64,000 bases of DNA, taken from contig NZ_SHNN01000001.1 of NCBI RefSeq assembly GCF_026262625.1, positions 1,488,001 through 1,552,000 of the forward strand, in the 5' to 3' direction. The translations under genes and the position numbers were made by a program. Under the pieces are notes generated by a model. That model did not search any database, was not told the origin of the DNA, and worked only from the letters and a program-made list of their open reading frames with translations. Positions 9,643-19,175 of the stretch are shown here, in pieces. This stretch comes from Candidatus Litorirhabdus singularis (GTDB taxonomy: Bacteria > Pseudomonadota > Gammaproteobacteria > Pseudomonadales > Halieaceae). Every line of letters starts with the position of its first letter. Position 1 is the first letter of the stretch.

Positions 9643-10860
9643 ATGACTGCCTGGTTATCTGTTGGAATTATTCTTACGCTGGCCGCGAACCTCTTTGTAC
9701 TAATACGTTGGGGTGGTGTCACCTGTGTAGGTGTTACGCCGGTTAGATCCGTAAGTTTCATTGCCATTCTGTTTACATCTGGCCTGGACGTGGGGCTAAT
9801 CATGTTTCCCCTCACTGAATTTCCGGTTTATGCGGATATAGTGACTAACCCTGAGTACGCCTTTTCAAACCCGTTGGCGATAGAGTTTGGTTTTTGGGGT
9901 TTTCTGGTTTGGAGTCTGTATTTTCTTACCTGCTTCTACTTTTGCGTGATTGAACCGAAAGTAAGGTTCTTTGATATTCCGTTCGTAAAGCTGGTAAACA
10001 ACGTCATTATTGTTGGCACATGCGCCTTTACTGCCAGCTTGTTTTTGAGCAATTTACCCTGGTACCTGCCCCAATTGGGCGATGGTGAAACTATTACCGG
10101 TGTCTTCTACCTGATGGCTCTGGCGGTCATTGCCGCTGCCGTCCATTCCAGTTCCAATTTGCGTTATGTGCGTCTGCTGAGCCTCGGGTCAACGGCGCTG
10201 TTTCTTGGCCTTATTGCCTTCATGGGAATGCTATTTGTGTTGGGCACAGACAATAGCGTCACCATTTTTTTCTCCAACCTGAACCTGGTCACCCGCTATT
10301 TTGAGCAGCTGCATAATTTTGTATTACCGATAAACAGCTATCACGAGTTCTACCTGTACTGGTGGTTTGCCTGGAGCATTATGATTGGCCAGTTCACCGC
10401 TCGTTTCGTCGGTGGATTTAAAACCTGGCAGCTGCTGTTTGCCATGCTACTGGTTCCTTCCGTGCTGATCGCCCTGTGGTTTACTGTGCTCTACAGCATT
10501 TATACGCAGAACATATCGATTGAGGGGCCCGTATCGGTATTGATGGCCTTCGTTGGCGTCGTGTTTGTCGTTAATTCGCTGGATTCGCTGATTCGTTTAT
10601 ATAGCGACAACCTGTCTCTGGGGCTGCAGCGTCTGGGCTATAGCAGCTACTTTCTTGGCAACGTTGTTACGCTGGCGATACTCACCTTGTTGTTCCAATT
10701 AGACTTTTTGAAAATAGAGTGGGTGGGCGCCCTGGTGATTGCGTTGTTTATAAGCTGCCTGGTCTACATCTGTTTGAAGCGGCGCGCACAAGTTCTCGGC
10801 ATTACGGGGTCGCCACCAGAAAACCTGTTAGATTTCAGCAAGATCCAGTCAGCGCACTAA
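9643..10860 (+). CDS. Divergent BCCT-family-like permease
   Basis: A 405-residue integral membrane protein with about 11-12 hydrophobic segments. It can be laid over the BCCT (betaine/choline/carnitine) transporter family. FIAILFTSGLDVGLIMFPLTE sits where canonical members have FAMLFAAGMGIGLMFWGVAE. YWWFAWSIMIGQFTARFVGG corresponds to the Trp-rich segment WWVSWSPFVGMFIARIS. VVNSLDSLIRLYSDNLSLG takes the place of ITSSDSGSLVIDGI. The glycine-rich substrate/sodium motif is therefore heavily altered, and the protein is about 100 residues shorter than usual. The ATG at 9643 is preferred to the frame start at 9580, which lies inside the oxidoreductase gene. It lies 8 bp after the oxidoreductase stop, so the two likely form an uptake-oxidation pair. 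Transport substrate is an inference. Confidence 0.7.
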   Translation: MTAWLSVGIILTLAANLFVLIRWGGVTCVGVTPVRSVSFIAILFTSGLDVGLIMFPLTEFPVYADIVTNPEYAFSNPLAIEFGFWGFLVWSLYFLTCFYFCVIEPKVRFFDIPFVKLVNNVIIVGTCAFTASLFLSNLPWYLPQLGDGETITGVFYLMALAVIAAAVHSSSNLRYVRLLSLGSTALFLGLIAFMGMLFVLGTDNSVTIFFSNLNLVTRYFEQLHNFVLPINSYHEFYLYWWFAWSIMIGQFTARFVGGFKTWQLLFAMLLVPSVLIALWFTVLYSIYTQNISIEGPVSVLMAFVGVVFVVNSLDSLIRLYSDNLSLGLQRLGYSSYFLGNVVTLAILTLLFQLDFLKIEWVGALVIALFISCLVYICLKRRAQVLGITGSPPENLLDFSKIQSAH

Positions 10861-10902
10861 CCCCGCTGCCAGCGTCCGTCCGCTCAACGCCAGCTTCGCG
10901 AT

Positions 10903-11799
10903 TCACTGCAATTGCGCACGCAGGGCATTGGATCGCTGATCCGGCTTATCATGGCTCCACCCCGGCGCCAGGAGCAGATATTTCAGTTTGTCTTGCCAGC
11001 GGCGGGCGCGAGCAATGTCATGCCACATGTTGGCGTATTCATCAAAAGCCACTCTGAATACATTGCCGGATTTGATGTTGGTGGTAATGCCGTAATTAAC
11101 CCGCTCGCTTTCCAGCTCTTCGCTGAAGGTACCAAACATTCGGTCCCAGATGATCAATATGGCCGCATGATTCCGGTCGAGATAGATGACGTTGGAGCCG
11201 TGGTGAACGCGATGATGAGAGGGAGTGTTGAATAGAAATTCTATCCATCTGGGCAGTTTGTAGATGGCCTGAGTGTGCAGCCAATACTGGTAGATCAAGC
11301 TCACACTCATCATGGTTACTATCATCACCGGGTGGAAACCCAAAAAGGCCAGCGGCAGCCAGAAGGGATATTTGATGAGCCGCTCACCGACGCCCTGACG
11401 CAATGCTGTGCCCAGGTTGTAGTACTGCGAGTTGTGGTGAGAAACGTGGCCCGCCCACATGAAGCGAACTTCATGATTACCGCGATGGAACCAGTAGTAG
11501 GTGAAATCGTCGAGGAAAAACAGCAGCAGCCACCAGGGCCAGCTGGTGCTGACAAAGTCCTTTAATGGCGACAGCTCATAGACCACGAACATAAGCCAGA
11601 TGCCTGCCAGCTTGGGCAGCACGTCGACAAAGGCCGTTAGTACCATGACCCCCATAGAGGTCATGAAGTCGTTGCGTTGATATATCTCGGGATGACTCTT
11701 GAATGCCCAGCGGCCCTCAATTGCGAGCGCCAGTAGGAATATCGGCAGGGCCATCATGACCCAATCTTCCTGAAATACCTCGGATACACTTGCCGCCAT
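10903..11799 (-). CDS. Sterol desaturase / fatty acid hydroxylase family protein
   Basis: A 298-residue membrane-bound di-iron oxygenase. The eight-histidine signature is complete: HRGNH (His105, His109), HVSHH (118, 121, 122) and HRVHH near residue 197, with extra His in PSHH. Four or five hydrophobic segments bracket these motifs, as usual for the family, which hydroxylates or desaturates lipids such as sterols, fatty acids, carotenoids or alkylglycerols. The ATG at 11799 has no strong ribosome binding site in view, and the gene is separated from the molybdenum enzyme upstream by 305 bp. It converges with the BCCT-like gene. The particular lipid substrate cannot be told from sequence alone. 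Confidence 0.85.
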   Translation of the reverse strand: MAASVSEVFQEDWVMMALPIFLLALAIEGRWAFKSHPEIYQRNDFMTSMGVMVLTAFVDVLPKLAGIWLMFVVYELSPLKDFVSTSWPWWLLLFFLDDFTYYWFHRGNHEVRFMWAGHVSHHNSQYYNLGTALRQGVGERLIKYPFWLPLAFLGFHPVMIVTMMSVSLIYQYWLHTQAIYKLPRWIEFLFNTPSHHRVHHGSNVIYLDRNHAAILIIWDRMFGTFSEELESERVNYGITTNIKSGNVFRVAFDEYANMWHDIARARRWQDKLKYLLLAPGWSHDKPDQRSNALRAQLQ

Positions 11800-12104
11800 A
11801 ACGCTTCAAAACCTCATTGCCTGTTGATATGCCGTAGCGCGCGGATGGAGCTTACAGCTGCTGAATGTTCGCTGGAAAGTGTTACGCCTGGCGAAATACT
11901 GAAGCCAGCTGTGGCTGGATGCCTGACAACTTAACCGGCTCAGATGGTACTGACAAGTCAACCGCCGAAAATTGCCCGAACTGTCCGGGTAATGTACATA
12001 AAGACGAGTATTCTGCCGCCTGCGCGCCTGGGGCAGGCCACCAGTGACCTGTTAGACCGGATATTTGGCCTGCATAACCTGCGACCGGGCCGCCGCGTCT
12101 CTGC
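11800..12104. other. Intergenic region, no gene recognised
   Basis: About 305 bp between the molybdopterin oxidoreductase stop and the desaturase start, both on the minus strand. Short open frames cross it but none has a recognisable product or a good start. It probably holds the desaturase promoter. I see no clear terminator hairpin. Confidence 0.5.
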
Positions 12105-14288
12105 TCAGGCGCTTGCGATCCGGTCAGAGCGCACCATGTCCACCGGGATGCCGGACAGATGCGCCATACCTGATAGCTTTTCAACGTTTGCATAGCCATC
12201 GCCGGCCAGGAAGTTGGAGTTTACGCCCGGATGTTGTTGCGCATGCGGCAAACCATCCGCCTTCTGATGCCCCCAGCATTGTGGAATCGCTACTACTCCC
12301 GGCATCATCTCATCGGTTATACGCACGGGCAGGGTGATACTGTCTAGCGGGCTACTCACATCGACGTAGTCCCGCTCGGCCAGTCCCAACCGTTGTGCAT
12401 CGACCGGTGATATGTAGGCGTAATTGGTTTTATCCTTGACCAGCCGCGGCGAGTTGGCAGAGGAGGTGTTCATCCGCTTGATCTCACGCTTACCGATTAA
12501 CTTCATCTTGTCCAAATTGGCCCTTTCATCGTCAAACAACGGTTCAACCCGTTCCTTGAACGCGGCTACGAAGTCTGGCGGGCCAAGGTCTACCAGCGCG
12601 TCATCGGTCAGCACACGATCGGTACCGAGAAAGTTATTGCCAGGGTTGTCTGGCAGGCGCAGGCCGTGGGGGTGGTCCTTGAGCATCGACTTGAAATTCG
12701 GTTGCCCGGATTGTTTCAGCATGCCGCTGATCAACATTTTAGGCACATTGATAAAACCCAAGCGGGTACCGGTTAGCCGGGCCGCCAGTTTCAGAATACC
12801 ACTGAACATAGGGCTGCCCATCAGGGTCACTCCAAATTTGTCGGCCAGCCGTGTATATATCCACCACTCTTCACGCACCCCAGGCGGGGGGTCGAGTACC
12901 TTGTCCGCTGCATACAGGTAGGGTGTAGGTGTGCAGCCGACGAAGGACTGCAGGGCGTAGGGCATGCCCGGACGCTCCATCCAGGTTGCGGCGGGCAAGA
13001 TATAGTGCGCCAGGTTGCCGGTCTCGTTGCGAAACCAGTCAATCGACACCAGTAGCTCGAGTTCGCCCAGCGCGTGCTCCAGACGGTTGCCCGGATTCGG
13101 CACCGCCAGCATCGGGTTCGAAGCCTCGACAAAAAGTCCGCGCACCTCGCCGCTGAGAATATCGTCGGCCAACATCGCCGCCGGTTGTTGGCCTGATACT
13201 GTGGGCAGGTCATCAGAGCGGTGAAAGCCCAGTTTTAATACCGGGTCATCTTTGGCCTGCAGGGCAAAATCGATGATGCCCTCGCCAATCAGGTTGCCGC
13301 CGCGGCGATCAAAATTACCGGTAATAGCCGAAATTGATTCCAGCAACCAGTAACAAAGAGTGCCACTGCGGCCCTGGTTAACCCCGGTTGCCATGTTCAG
13401 CGCCGCGCCGTCAGCGGCCAGATAGGCGTCTACCAGTTCCAGCAGGGCGTCCGCGGTGATACCTGTCACCTCAGCCTGACGCTCCGGCGTCCAGTCTGCT
13501 ACCGCTTCTTTTAAGTCATCCACGTTTTTCATCGTCCGGGCGATGAGTTCATGGTCAAGCGCGTCGCGGCGGAAGATCTCGTTACAAAACGCCGCCAGAA
13601 AAAATACATCAGTATCAGGGCGAATGAAAAAGTGTTCTCCGGTGCGCGCAGACTCAACCCGTCGCGGGTTGATCCATACCACCCGCCCGCCGCGTTCGAT
13701 AATACCGGCAAAGCGATCCCGTGAACGTGGCAGGTGGTAAAGCGTGTTGCCAGAGACGTTAGGGTTGGCGCCCAGGATCATCATAAACTGGGTGTGATCC
13801 ACGTCTGGGTAGGCCAGACGCATCGCTGACCCGTACATGTCGCCATTGACCCGAAACTTGTTGGTGGTGTCGCAGCTGCCGGTGCCATACATGCGGCTGG
13901 AGCCAATGCCCTTGTAAAACTCGCCGCGAAATATCGGTGACATCAGGTTGGCCCCGCCGGGAGCGCCGACGAAATTCCCAAAAGCCTGAGGGCCGTCACG
14001 GTCAATAATGCTGCGAATTTTTTCTGCTATTTCGTCGAGGGCCTGTTCCCAGGAAATAGCTTCCCATTTATCGCCAGTTCGTTTCATGGGCTCGATAATG
14101 CGGTCGGGGCTATGTTGTACCGAATCAAAGCGGGTGCCTTTCACGCACACGTAGCCGTTGGAGACGACGTGCTCCGGGTCCGGTCGTATGTCCGCAATGC
14201 GATTGTCTTTTACATCAACTTCGAGTCCGCAAAATGATTCGCAGAGAGAGCAGAACGTGAGCCTGGTTTCCGTCATGGAATTAGCCAC
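12105..14288 (-). CDS. Molybdopterin-dependent oxidoreductase, cytosolic
   Basis: A 727-residue enzyme of the DMSO-reductase/formate dehydrogenase superfamily carrying bis-MGD molybdenum and one 4Fe-4S cluster. The cluster cysteines are at the N-terminus in CSLCESFCG with the fourth in VCVKG, followed by the Lys typical of electron transfer to molybdopterin. YGTGSCDTTNK near residue 135 offers a likely Cys ligand to Mo. Molybdopterin-binding stretches ILGANPNVSGNT, WINPRR and the C-terminal VSSPLDSITLPVRI domain are also present. There is no twin-arginine signal peptide and no partner subunit next to it, so it is probably a soluble single-subunit enzyme. The substrate is unknown; formate and nitrate are only family-level possibilities. 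Confidence 0.82.
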   Translation of the reverse strand: MANSMTETRLTFCSLCESFCGLEVDVKDNRIADIRPDPEHVVSNGYVCVKGTRFDSVQHSPDRIIEPMKRTGDKWEAISWEQALDEIAEKIRSIIDRDGPQAFGNFVGAPGGANLMSPIFRGEFYKGIGSSRMYGTGSCDTTNKFRVNGDMYGSAMRLAYPDVDHTQFMMILGANPNVSGNTLYHLPRSRDRFAGIIERGGRVVWINPRRVESARTGEHFFIRPDTDVFFLAAFCNEIFRRDALDHELIARTMKNVDDLKEAVADWTPERQAEVTGITADALLELVDAYLAADGAALNMATGVNQGRSGTLCYWLLESISAITGNFDRRGGNLIGEGIIDFALQAKDDPVLKLGFHRSDDLPTVSGQQPAAMLADDILSGEVRGLFVEASNPMLAVPNPGNRLEHALGELELLVSIDWFRNETGNLAHYILPAATWMERPGMPYALQSFVGCTPTPYLYAADKVLDPPPGVREEWWIYTRLADKFGVTLMGSPMFSGILKLAARLTGTRLGFINVPKMLISGMLKQSGQPNFKSMLKDHPHGLRLPDNPGNNFLGTDRVLTDDALVDLGPPDFVAAFKERVEPLFDDERANLDKMKLIGKREIKRMNTSSANSPRLVKDKTNYAYISPVDAQRLGLAERDYVDVSSPLDSITLPVRITDEMMPGVVAIPQCWGHQKADGLPHAQQHPGVNSNFLAGDGYANVEKLSGMAHLSGIPVDMVRSDRIASA

Positions 14289-14498
14289 CTGTAGCGGGAA
14301 TTTTTATTGTGTGCTGTCTATCATAGTCCTCCTTAATCGCGAACGGGCCATAAAGCGATGAAAATGTGTCCACCCTTCAACTATTTGCACCAGCTGATCA
14401 GTGCTGCTGTTGCCGGTCGCGCTGCTAAGATTGGACCTGACTTCCTATCGGTAGAGCGTTAAGATTCGCAGTCTTTATATTCTCAACAGGAACTTCAC

Positions 14499-16193
14499 AT
14501 GGCTATCAACCGACGCTCGCGCAATATTACCGAGGGTGTACAACGGGCACCTAATCGATCCATGTTTTATGGACTGGGCTATGAGGAGGAGGATTTTGCC
14601 AAGCCCATGATAGGTGTAGCCAACGCCCATTCAACGATTACGCCTTGCAATGCCGGTATACAACCTTTGGCTGACGCTGCCACGGTAGCTCTCAAAGAGG
14701 CTGGGGCCAATGCACAATTGTTTGGTACGCCCACCATTAGCGATGGCATGTCGATGGGCACCGAGGGGATGAAGTACAGCCTGGTATCACGCGAAGTCAT
14801 CGCGGATTGCATAGAAACCTGTGTTAGCGGGCAATGGATGGACGGAGTTTTGGTGTTCGGTGGCTGCGACAAGAATATGCCCGGTGGAATGATGGGTATG
14901 CTGCGCGCTAACGTGCCTTCGATCTTTGTCTATGGCGGCACCATACTGCCCGGGCGGTTTAATGGCCGTGATTTGAACATTGTCAGTGTCTTTGAGGCGG
15001 TTGGGGAGCACAGCGCGGGGCGAGTTTCCGATGCTGATCTATTGGCCATTGAGCGTAATGCCATACCCGGCAATGGCGCTTGTGGCGGCATGTACACAGC
15101 CAACACCATGAGCTCAGCGTTTGAAGCGTTGGGGATGAGTCTACCTTACTCAAGTACCATGGCGACGGTGGAGACGGAGAAGGCGAAAAGTACTGAGGAA
15201 AGTGCCCGCGCGCTAGTAGAAGCTGTTAAGCGTGACCTTAAGCCTAGCGATATTGTGACGCGGGAAGCCATTGAGAACGCCGTTACCGTGGTTATGGCCA
15301 CAGGTGGGTCGACCAATGCGGTACTACACTTTCTGGCGATTGCCCACGCGGCCGGCGTGCCATGGGATATCGATGATTTTGAGCGCATACGCCGGCGGGT
15401 TCCGGTGTTCTGTGACCTGAAGCCAAGCGGCAAGTATATGGCCATCGACTTGCACCGTGTGGGCGGTATACCCCGGGTCATGAAAATGTTGCTGGACGCG
15501 GGCTTGTTGCACGGTGATTGCATGACCATTACCGGTTCCACTCTGGCTGAAAACCTGGCTTCTATCGAGTCTGGCTGCCCCCCTGATCAGGATGTCATCC
15601 GGCCATTGGATGCGCCGCTGTATGCAGAGGGCCATTTGGCCATATTGCGCGGCAACCTGGCAGAAGAAGGCTCGGTCGCCAAGATTACCGGTCTGAAAAG
15701 CCCGGTGATGTCGGGCCCCGCGCGAGTATTCGAAGATGAGCAGTCGGCGTTGGAGGCCATATTGGCAGGCAAGATTAGCGCCGGTGATGTGGTACTTATG
15801 CGCTATCTCGGCCCCCGCGGCGGTCCTGGTATGCCGGAAATGCTCGCGCCTACCAGTGCATTGGTCGGACAAGGCTTGGGAGAGTGCGTAGGACTGGTGA
15901 CCGATGGCCGGTTCTCTGGCGGCACCTGGGGCATGGTGGTAGGGCACGTCGCTCCTGAAGCCTATGCTGGAGGTTTGATCGCCCTGGTCGAGGAAGGCGA
16001 CACGATTACGATTGATGCACATAAGCAGCTTTTGCAGCTTGATGTTGCCGATGAAGAGATTGTGCGACGACGTGCGGCATGGGTGCGCCCGGAGCCACGT
16101 TACCGACGTGGAGTACTGGCCAAGTTTGCCCGCAACGCGGCGTCGGCTAGCAAGGGCGCGGTGCTCGATTTGTACGACGATGACTGGAGCTAG
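14499..16193 (+). CDS. ilvD: Dihydroxy-acid dehydratase
   Basis: Dehydrates 2,3-dihydroxy-isovalerate and its homologue in valine, leucine and isoleucine synthesis. Family motifs are clear: [14 protein letters not shown] with the first cluster cysteine, [14 protein letters not shown] with the second, [13 protein letters not shown] with the third, and [21 protein letters not shown] at the C-terminal end. The ATG at 14499 follows AACAGGAACTTCAC. The length of 564 residues corresponds to the shorter class of the family. It is followed only 5 bp later by a metallo-hydrolase gene and then a dioxygenase, an unusual setting for a biosynthetic ilvD. A sugar-acid dehydratase of the same superfamily is an alternative, but the motifs favour IlvD. 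Confidence 0.88.
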   Translation: MAINRRSRNITEGVQRAPNRSMFYGLGYEEEDFAKPMIGVANAHSTITPCNAGIQPLADAATVALKEAGANAQLFGTPTISDGMSMGTEGMKYSLVSREVIADCIETCVSGQWMDGVLVFGGCDKNMPGGMMGMLRANVPSIFVYGGTILPGRFNGRDLNIVSVFEAVGEHSAGRVSDADLLAIERNAIPGNGACGGMYTANTMSSAFEALGMSLPYSSTMATVETEKAKSTEESARALVEAVKRDLKPSDIVTREAIENAVTVVMATGGSTNAVLHFLAIAHAAGVPWDIDDFERIRRRVPVFCDLKPSGKYMAIDLHRVGGIPRVMKMLLDAGLLHGDCMTITGSTLAENLASIESGCPPDQDVIRPLDAPLYAEGHLAILRGNLAEEGSVAKITGLKSPVMSGPARVFEDEQSALEAILAGKISAGDVVLMRYLGPRGGPGMPEMLAPTSALVGQGLGECVGLVTDGRFSGGTWGMVVGHVAPEAYAGGLIALVEEGDTITIDAHKQLLQLDVADEEIVRRRAAWVRPEPRYRRGVLAKFARNAASASKGAVLDLYDDDWS

Positions 16194-16198
16194 CTAAC

Positions 16199-17053
16199 AT
16201 GCGTAAATGGCAAATAGGCGAGGTTACCGTAACCAAGATAGTGGAGATGGAAACGACGGGTGGCGCCAGCTGGATTTTGCCGGATGCATCACCCGCTGAG
16301 TGCCGTGATATTGAATGGCTGAAGCCCAATTTCATGGACGAAGAAGGTGAGCTCAAGTTCAGCGTGCATGCCTTGGTAGTGGAAACTCCCAGCTGTACTA
16401 TCGTCGTCGACACCTGTGTCGGCAATGATAAGGAGCGCAAGCCGTTTAGAGATTGGCATCAGCTGCAAACCTCATTTCTGCAAGACTTCGCCGGCGCCGG
16501 GTTTGATCGAGACACGGTCGACCATGTGCTGTGTACTCACTTACATGTAGATCATGTGGGCTGGAATACCATGTGGGTAGATGGCGCCTGGGTGCCAACT
16601 TTCAGTAACGCCAGCTATCTGGTTGCGCAAGATGAGTACGACCACTTCAGTCGTACCGATATCGAAGAGATCAATCAGCGGGTTTTTAACGATTCCGTGG
16701 CACCGGTCTATGAGGCCGGGCTGATGCAATTGGTGGCCACGGATCATCAGGTTTGCCCCGAGGTAGATCTGGTGCCTACCCTTGGTCATACCCCCGGCCA
16801 TGTCAGTGTCCGGATCCGCTCTGGCGGTGAGCAGGCATTGATTACCGGTGACTTTGTGCATCATCCCTGCCAGATGGCGCGTCTGGACTGGGGCAGTTCG
16901 GCAGATCTGGATGCCGCTGCAGCCGATGCTACGCGCCGCCGTGTGTTTGCAGAATATGCCGATACCCCTACCTTGATCATCGGTACCCATTTTGCGGGCG
17001 TGACTGCTGGTCATATAGTGCGCGACGGTGATGCATTTCGTCTGCAAACCTGA
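16199..17053 (+). CDS. MBL-fold metallo-hydrolase
   Basis: A 284-residue metallo-beta-lactamase-fold hydrolase. The metal motif THLHVDHVGW gives His114, His116, Asp118 and His119; further ligands are in LGHTPGHVSV and GDFVHHP, and a last His lies in GTHFAG. The sequence style (VDTCVGNDKER in strand two, WVPTFSNASYLV) matches a group often annotated as quorum-quenching lactonase-like or simply MBL hydrolase. The start is 5 bp after the ilvD stop, so they are almost certainly cotranscribed. Its substrate is unknown; a lactone or thioester from the same pathway would be plausible. Confidence 0.82.
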   Translation: MRKWQIGEVTVTKIVEMETTGGASWILPDASPAECRDIEWLKPNFMDEEGELKFSVHALVVETPSCTIVVDTCVGNDKERKPFRDWHQLQTSFLQDFAGAGFDRDTVDHVLCTHLHVDHVGWNTMWVDGAWVPTFSNASYLVAQDEYDHFSRTDIEEINQRVFNDSVAPVYEAGLMQLVATDHQVCPEVDLVPTLGHTPGHVSVRIRSGGEQALITGDFVHHPCQMARLDWGSSADLDAAAADATRRRVFAEYADTPTLIIGTHFAGVTAGHIVRDGDAFRLQT

Positions 17054-17095
17054 AGCGTCAGGTGCTGACCTTGTTGAATGCTATGGAGGTAACTT

Positions 17096-17992
17096 ATGAA
17101 ACTTCAACATAATATCAATCCCGGTCAGCGTCCTTATTTGAAGGATCGGCATGAACAGCTCAGTCAACTCAGTTGGGAACGTATTCGCGCAGAGCGTATC
17201 AGTCCCTGTCTTGGGGCCGAAATTAGCGGTGTTGATCTCAGCAAACCACTCGATACGGAAACCTTTGATGAAGTGCGTGCGGCGCTGTTGGCCTACCGGG
17301 TCATTTTCTTTCGCGACCAGGATATCACCGCACAGCAGCACATGGACTTTGCCAAACGTTTTGGTGAACTGGAAGAGCACCCCTTTATTCCCTCCGATGC
17401 GCCTGACGCAGAAGTCGTGCGCTTTGATAAAGACGAGAAGGCCGTGGGTGTAGAGAATCTTTGGCATAGCGATGTCAGCTGGCGTGAAATCCCTTCACTG
17501 GGCTCAATCCTGCGTGCGCATATCGTGCCGGAGATAGGGGGTGATACGTTGTTTGCCGACATGGTAGCAGCCTACGAATGCCTCGATGAAGAAACCAAGG
17601 CGTTGATCGAGGGCAAGAGTGCAGTTAACGATTTCACCCAGAGCTTTGGCGTGTTTCTTCGCCCTGAGGAACTTGCCGAACAGCAGAAGAGATTTCCCGC
17701 GGTCGAGCACCCGCTGGTGCGCACCAGCCCTGACACAGGCGAAAAATCCCTCTATGCAAATGGTGTTTTCACCAGCCATATAGTCGGCATGGATCGTCAG
17801 GCTAGTGATACGCTGCTGGGTCGACTGTTTCTTGAGGCCGCCGTGCCGGAATACCAATGCCGCTTCAAGTGGCGCAAAGACAGTATCGCGTTTTGGGATA
17901 ACCGAGTGGTACAGCATTACGCGGCTAACGACTACTGGCCCCAGCGCCGGCAGATGGATAGGGTTACCATTATCGGTGACAGGCCCCGCTAG
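17096..17992 (+). CDS. TauD/TfdA-family Fe(II)/2-oxoglutarate dioxygenase
   Basis: A 298-residue non-haem iron dioxygenase that couples 2-oxoglutarate decarboxylation to oxidation of a small substrate. The iron facial triad is visible as His124 and Asp126 in WHSDVSW with distal His274 in NRVVQHYA. An Arg for 2-oxoglutarate lies in RRQMDRVTI. The N-terminal block ISPCLGAEISGVDLSKPL is typical of TauD relatives. A strong ribosome binding site (GGAGG) lies just before the ATG. It is 42 bp after the MBL hydrolase and probably the last gene of the ilvD run. Substrate cannot be deduced; taurine is not indicated by neighbours. Confidence 0.85.
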   Translation: MKLQHNINPGQRPYLKDRHEQLSQLSWERIRAERISPCLGAEISGVDLSKPLDTETFDEVRAALLAYRVIFFRDQDITAQQHMDFAKRFGELEEHPFIPSDAPDAEVVRFDKDEKAVGVENLWHSDVSWREIPSLGSILRAHIVPEIGGDTLFADMVAAYECLDEETKALIEGKSAVNDFTQSFGVFLRPEELAEQQKRFPAVEHPLVRTSPDTGEKSLYANGVFTSHIVGMDRQASDTLLGRLFLEAAVPEYQCRFKWRKDSIAFWDNRVVQHYAANDYWPQRRQMDRVTIIGDRPR

Positions 17993-17993
17993 C

Positions 17994-18950
17994 TTAATCC
18001 GCCGTCGCGGCGCCAGGCTCGTGCCTGGCACTTTCGCGTTTTACTCTGGCCCAGCGGAACGGCGCCAGAATCTGCGCCCACCAGGTCATCGGAAAGTCAG
18101 GTAGGTCAGCAATGCCAATGTCTCGCGGTGGTTCTCTATCCTTGGGTAGAAAACGCGTACCGAACACCCAGTCCCAAATGCTGATGGTCTGGCCAAAATT
18201 GGTATTGGCCTCTTCTATGGTGCGGGAATGGTGCCAGCGGTGTAGCTCCGCCATGCTAAAAATCCAGTTGAGTGGGCCCAGTCGCAGCTGCAGATTGGCG
18301 TGTTGGAAAATACCGTGAACCGATGACACCAGGCCGAAATAGGCCAGCACCAGTTCGTTGCAGCCCAGCATAACGAGTAAAAAGTAACTGGGGACATAAG
18401 TCAGCATGATATCGATAGGGTGAAAGCGGCCCGCATTGAGCCAGTACAGCCTGGGCGCGCTGTGGTGTACGCTGTGAAAACGCCACAGGCCATCCCAGGA
18501 ATGCTGCCATCGATGCACCCAGTATCCCGGTAGTTCGCCTATAACCAGTGCCAGCGCGATCTGTGCCAGCAGGGGCCAGTCTTGTGGCCACAAGCCGGAA
18601 CCCAGTGCCGCGGAAAGCCAGGCCGCCGTGGCGACACCTGCTGACACGACGAAGGGCGCCAGGATTGCGGTGGTAATGCCAATGCCTGCGGTGTGCGTAG
18701 CGTCCACTCGAATATCATGTTGCGAGCGCAGCCAGCTCTGGTGGTAGGGATAGATGCGCTCGGCAACTGCAACCACGAAGAAGGCCGCAAATTGCGGGCC
18801 CAATATGGCCAGAGCCGGGTTCACGCCGCGCACCATAAGGAAATAGGACCCGGCAATGACCGTTGCCATGACAAGCGGAAACACGCTCCATTGGAATGCC
18901 GTGGGCGCCATGCGCAGAGGCGGGTGGGTAGTTTGAAGCGTCGCGTTCAC
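17994..18950 (-). CDS. Second sterol desaturase / fatty acid hydroxylase family protein
   Basis: A 318-residue membrane di-iron oxygenase with the three histidine clusters HRWQH, HSVHH and HRWHH. Hydrophobic segments near residues 20-40, 45-65 and 85-110 precede the first cluster, and a pair follows the second. It is only distantly like the desaturase at 10903-11799, so the two are not a recent duplication. Its stop codon is 1 bp from the stop of the convergent dioxygenase, leaving no room for a separate terminator. Lipid hydroxylation is the likely activity, with the substrate unknown. Confidence 0.83.
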   Translation of the reverse strand: MNATLQTTHPPLRMAPTAFQWSVFPLVMATVIAGSYFLMVRGVNPALAILGPQFAAFFVVAVAERIYPYHQSWLRSQHDIRVDATHTAGIGITTAILAPFVVSAGVATAAWLSAALGSGLWPQDWPLLAQIALALVIGELPGYWVHRWQHSWDGLWRFHSVHHSAPRLYWLNAGRFHPIDIMLTYVPSYFLLVMLGCNELVLAYFGLVSSVHGIFQHANLQLRLGPLNWIFSMAELHRWHHSRTIEEANTNFGQTISIWDWVFGTRFLPKDREPPRDIGIADLPDFPMTWWAQILAPFRWARVKRESARHEPGAATAD

Positions 18951-19175
18951 GGCGTTTGTTTATCCCCGGGGCTGAATTATTATAGAGTTTTCCGGTTTGA
19001 TCCTTATTGGTGCTGCGAATAAGTTAACTGGCGGTCTCTGGCTGAGTCAATACAGTACTGTATACTCCCGCCGCGCACCAAGGTTGGTAGTGGAGTTGTC
19101 AGGGTCAACAAGCCTAGAGTGATCCAGTGCAGCAGAGGCGTCGTAGGTTGGTCTTTATCAGGGATAGTAATAGGC

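Noticed and set aside
11882-12199. A 105-residue reverse-strand frame across the end of the molybdenum enzyme gene
   Set aside because: It overlaps the end of a well-supported gene and has no family pattern.
15324-16022. A 232-residue reverse-strand frame inside ilvD
   Set aside because: It is wholly antisense to a gene with intact family motifs and has no recognisable product or start signal.
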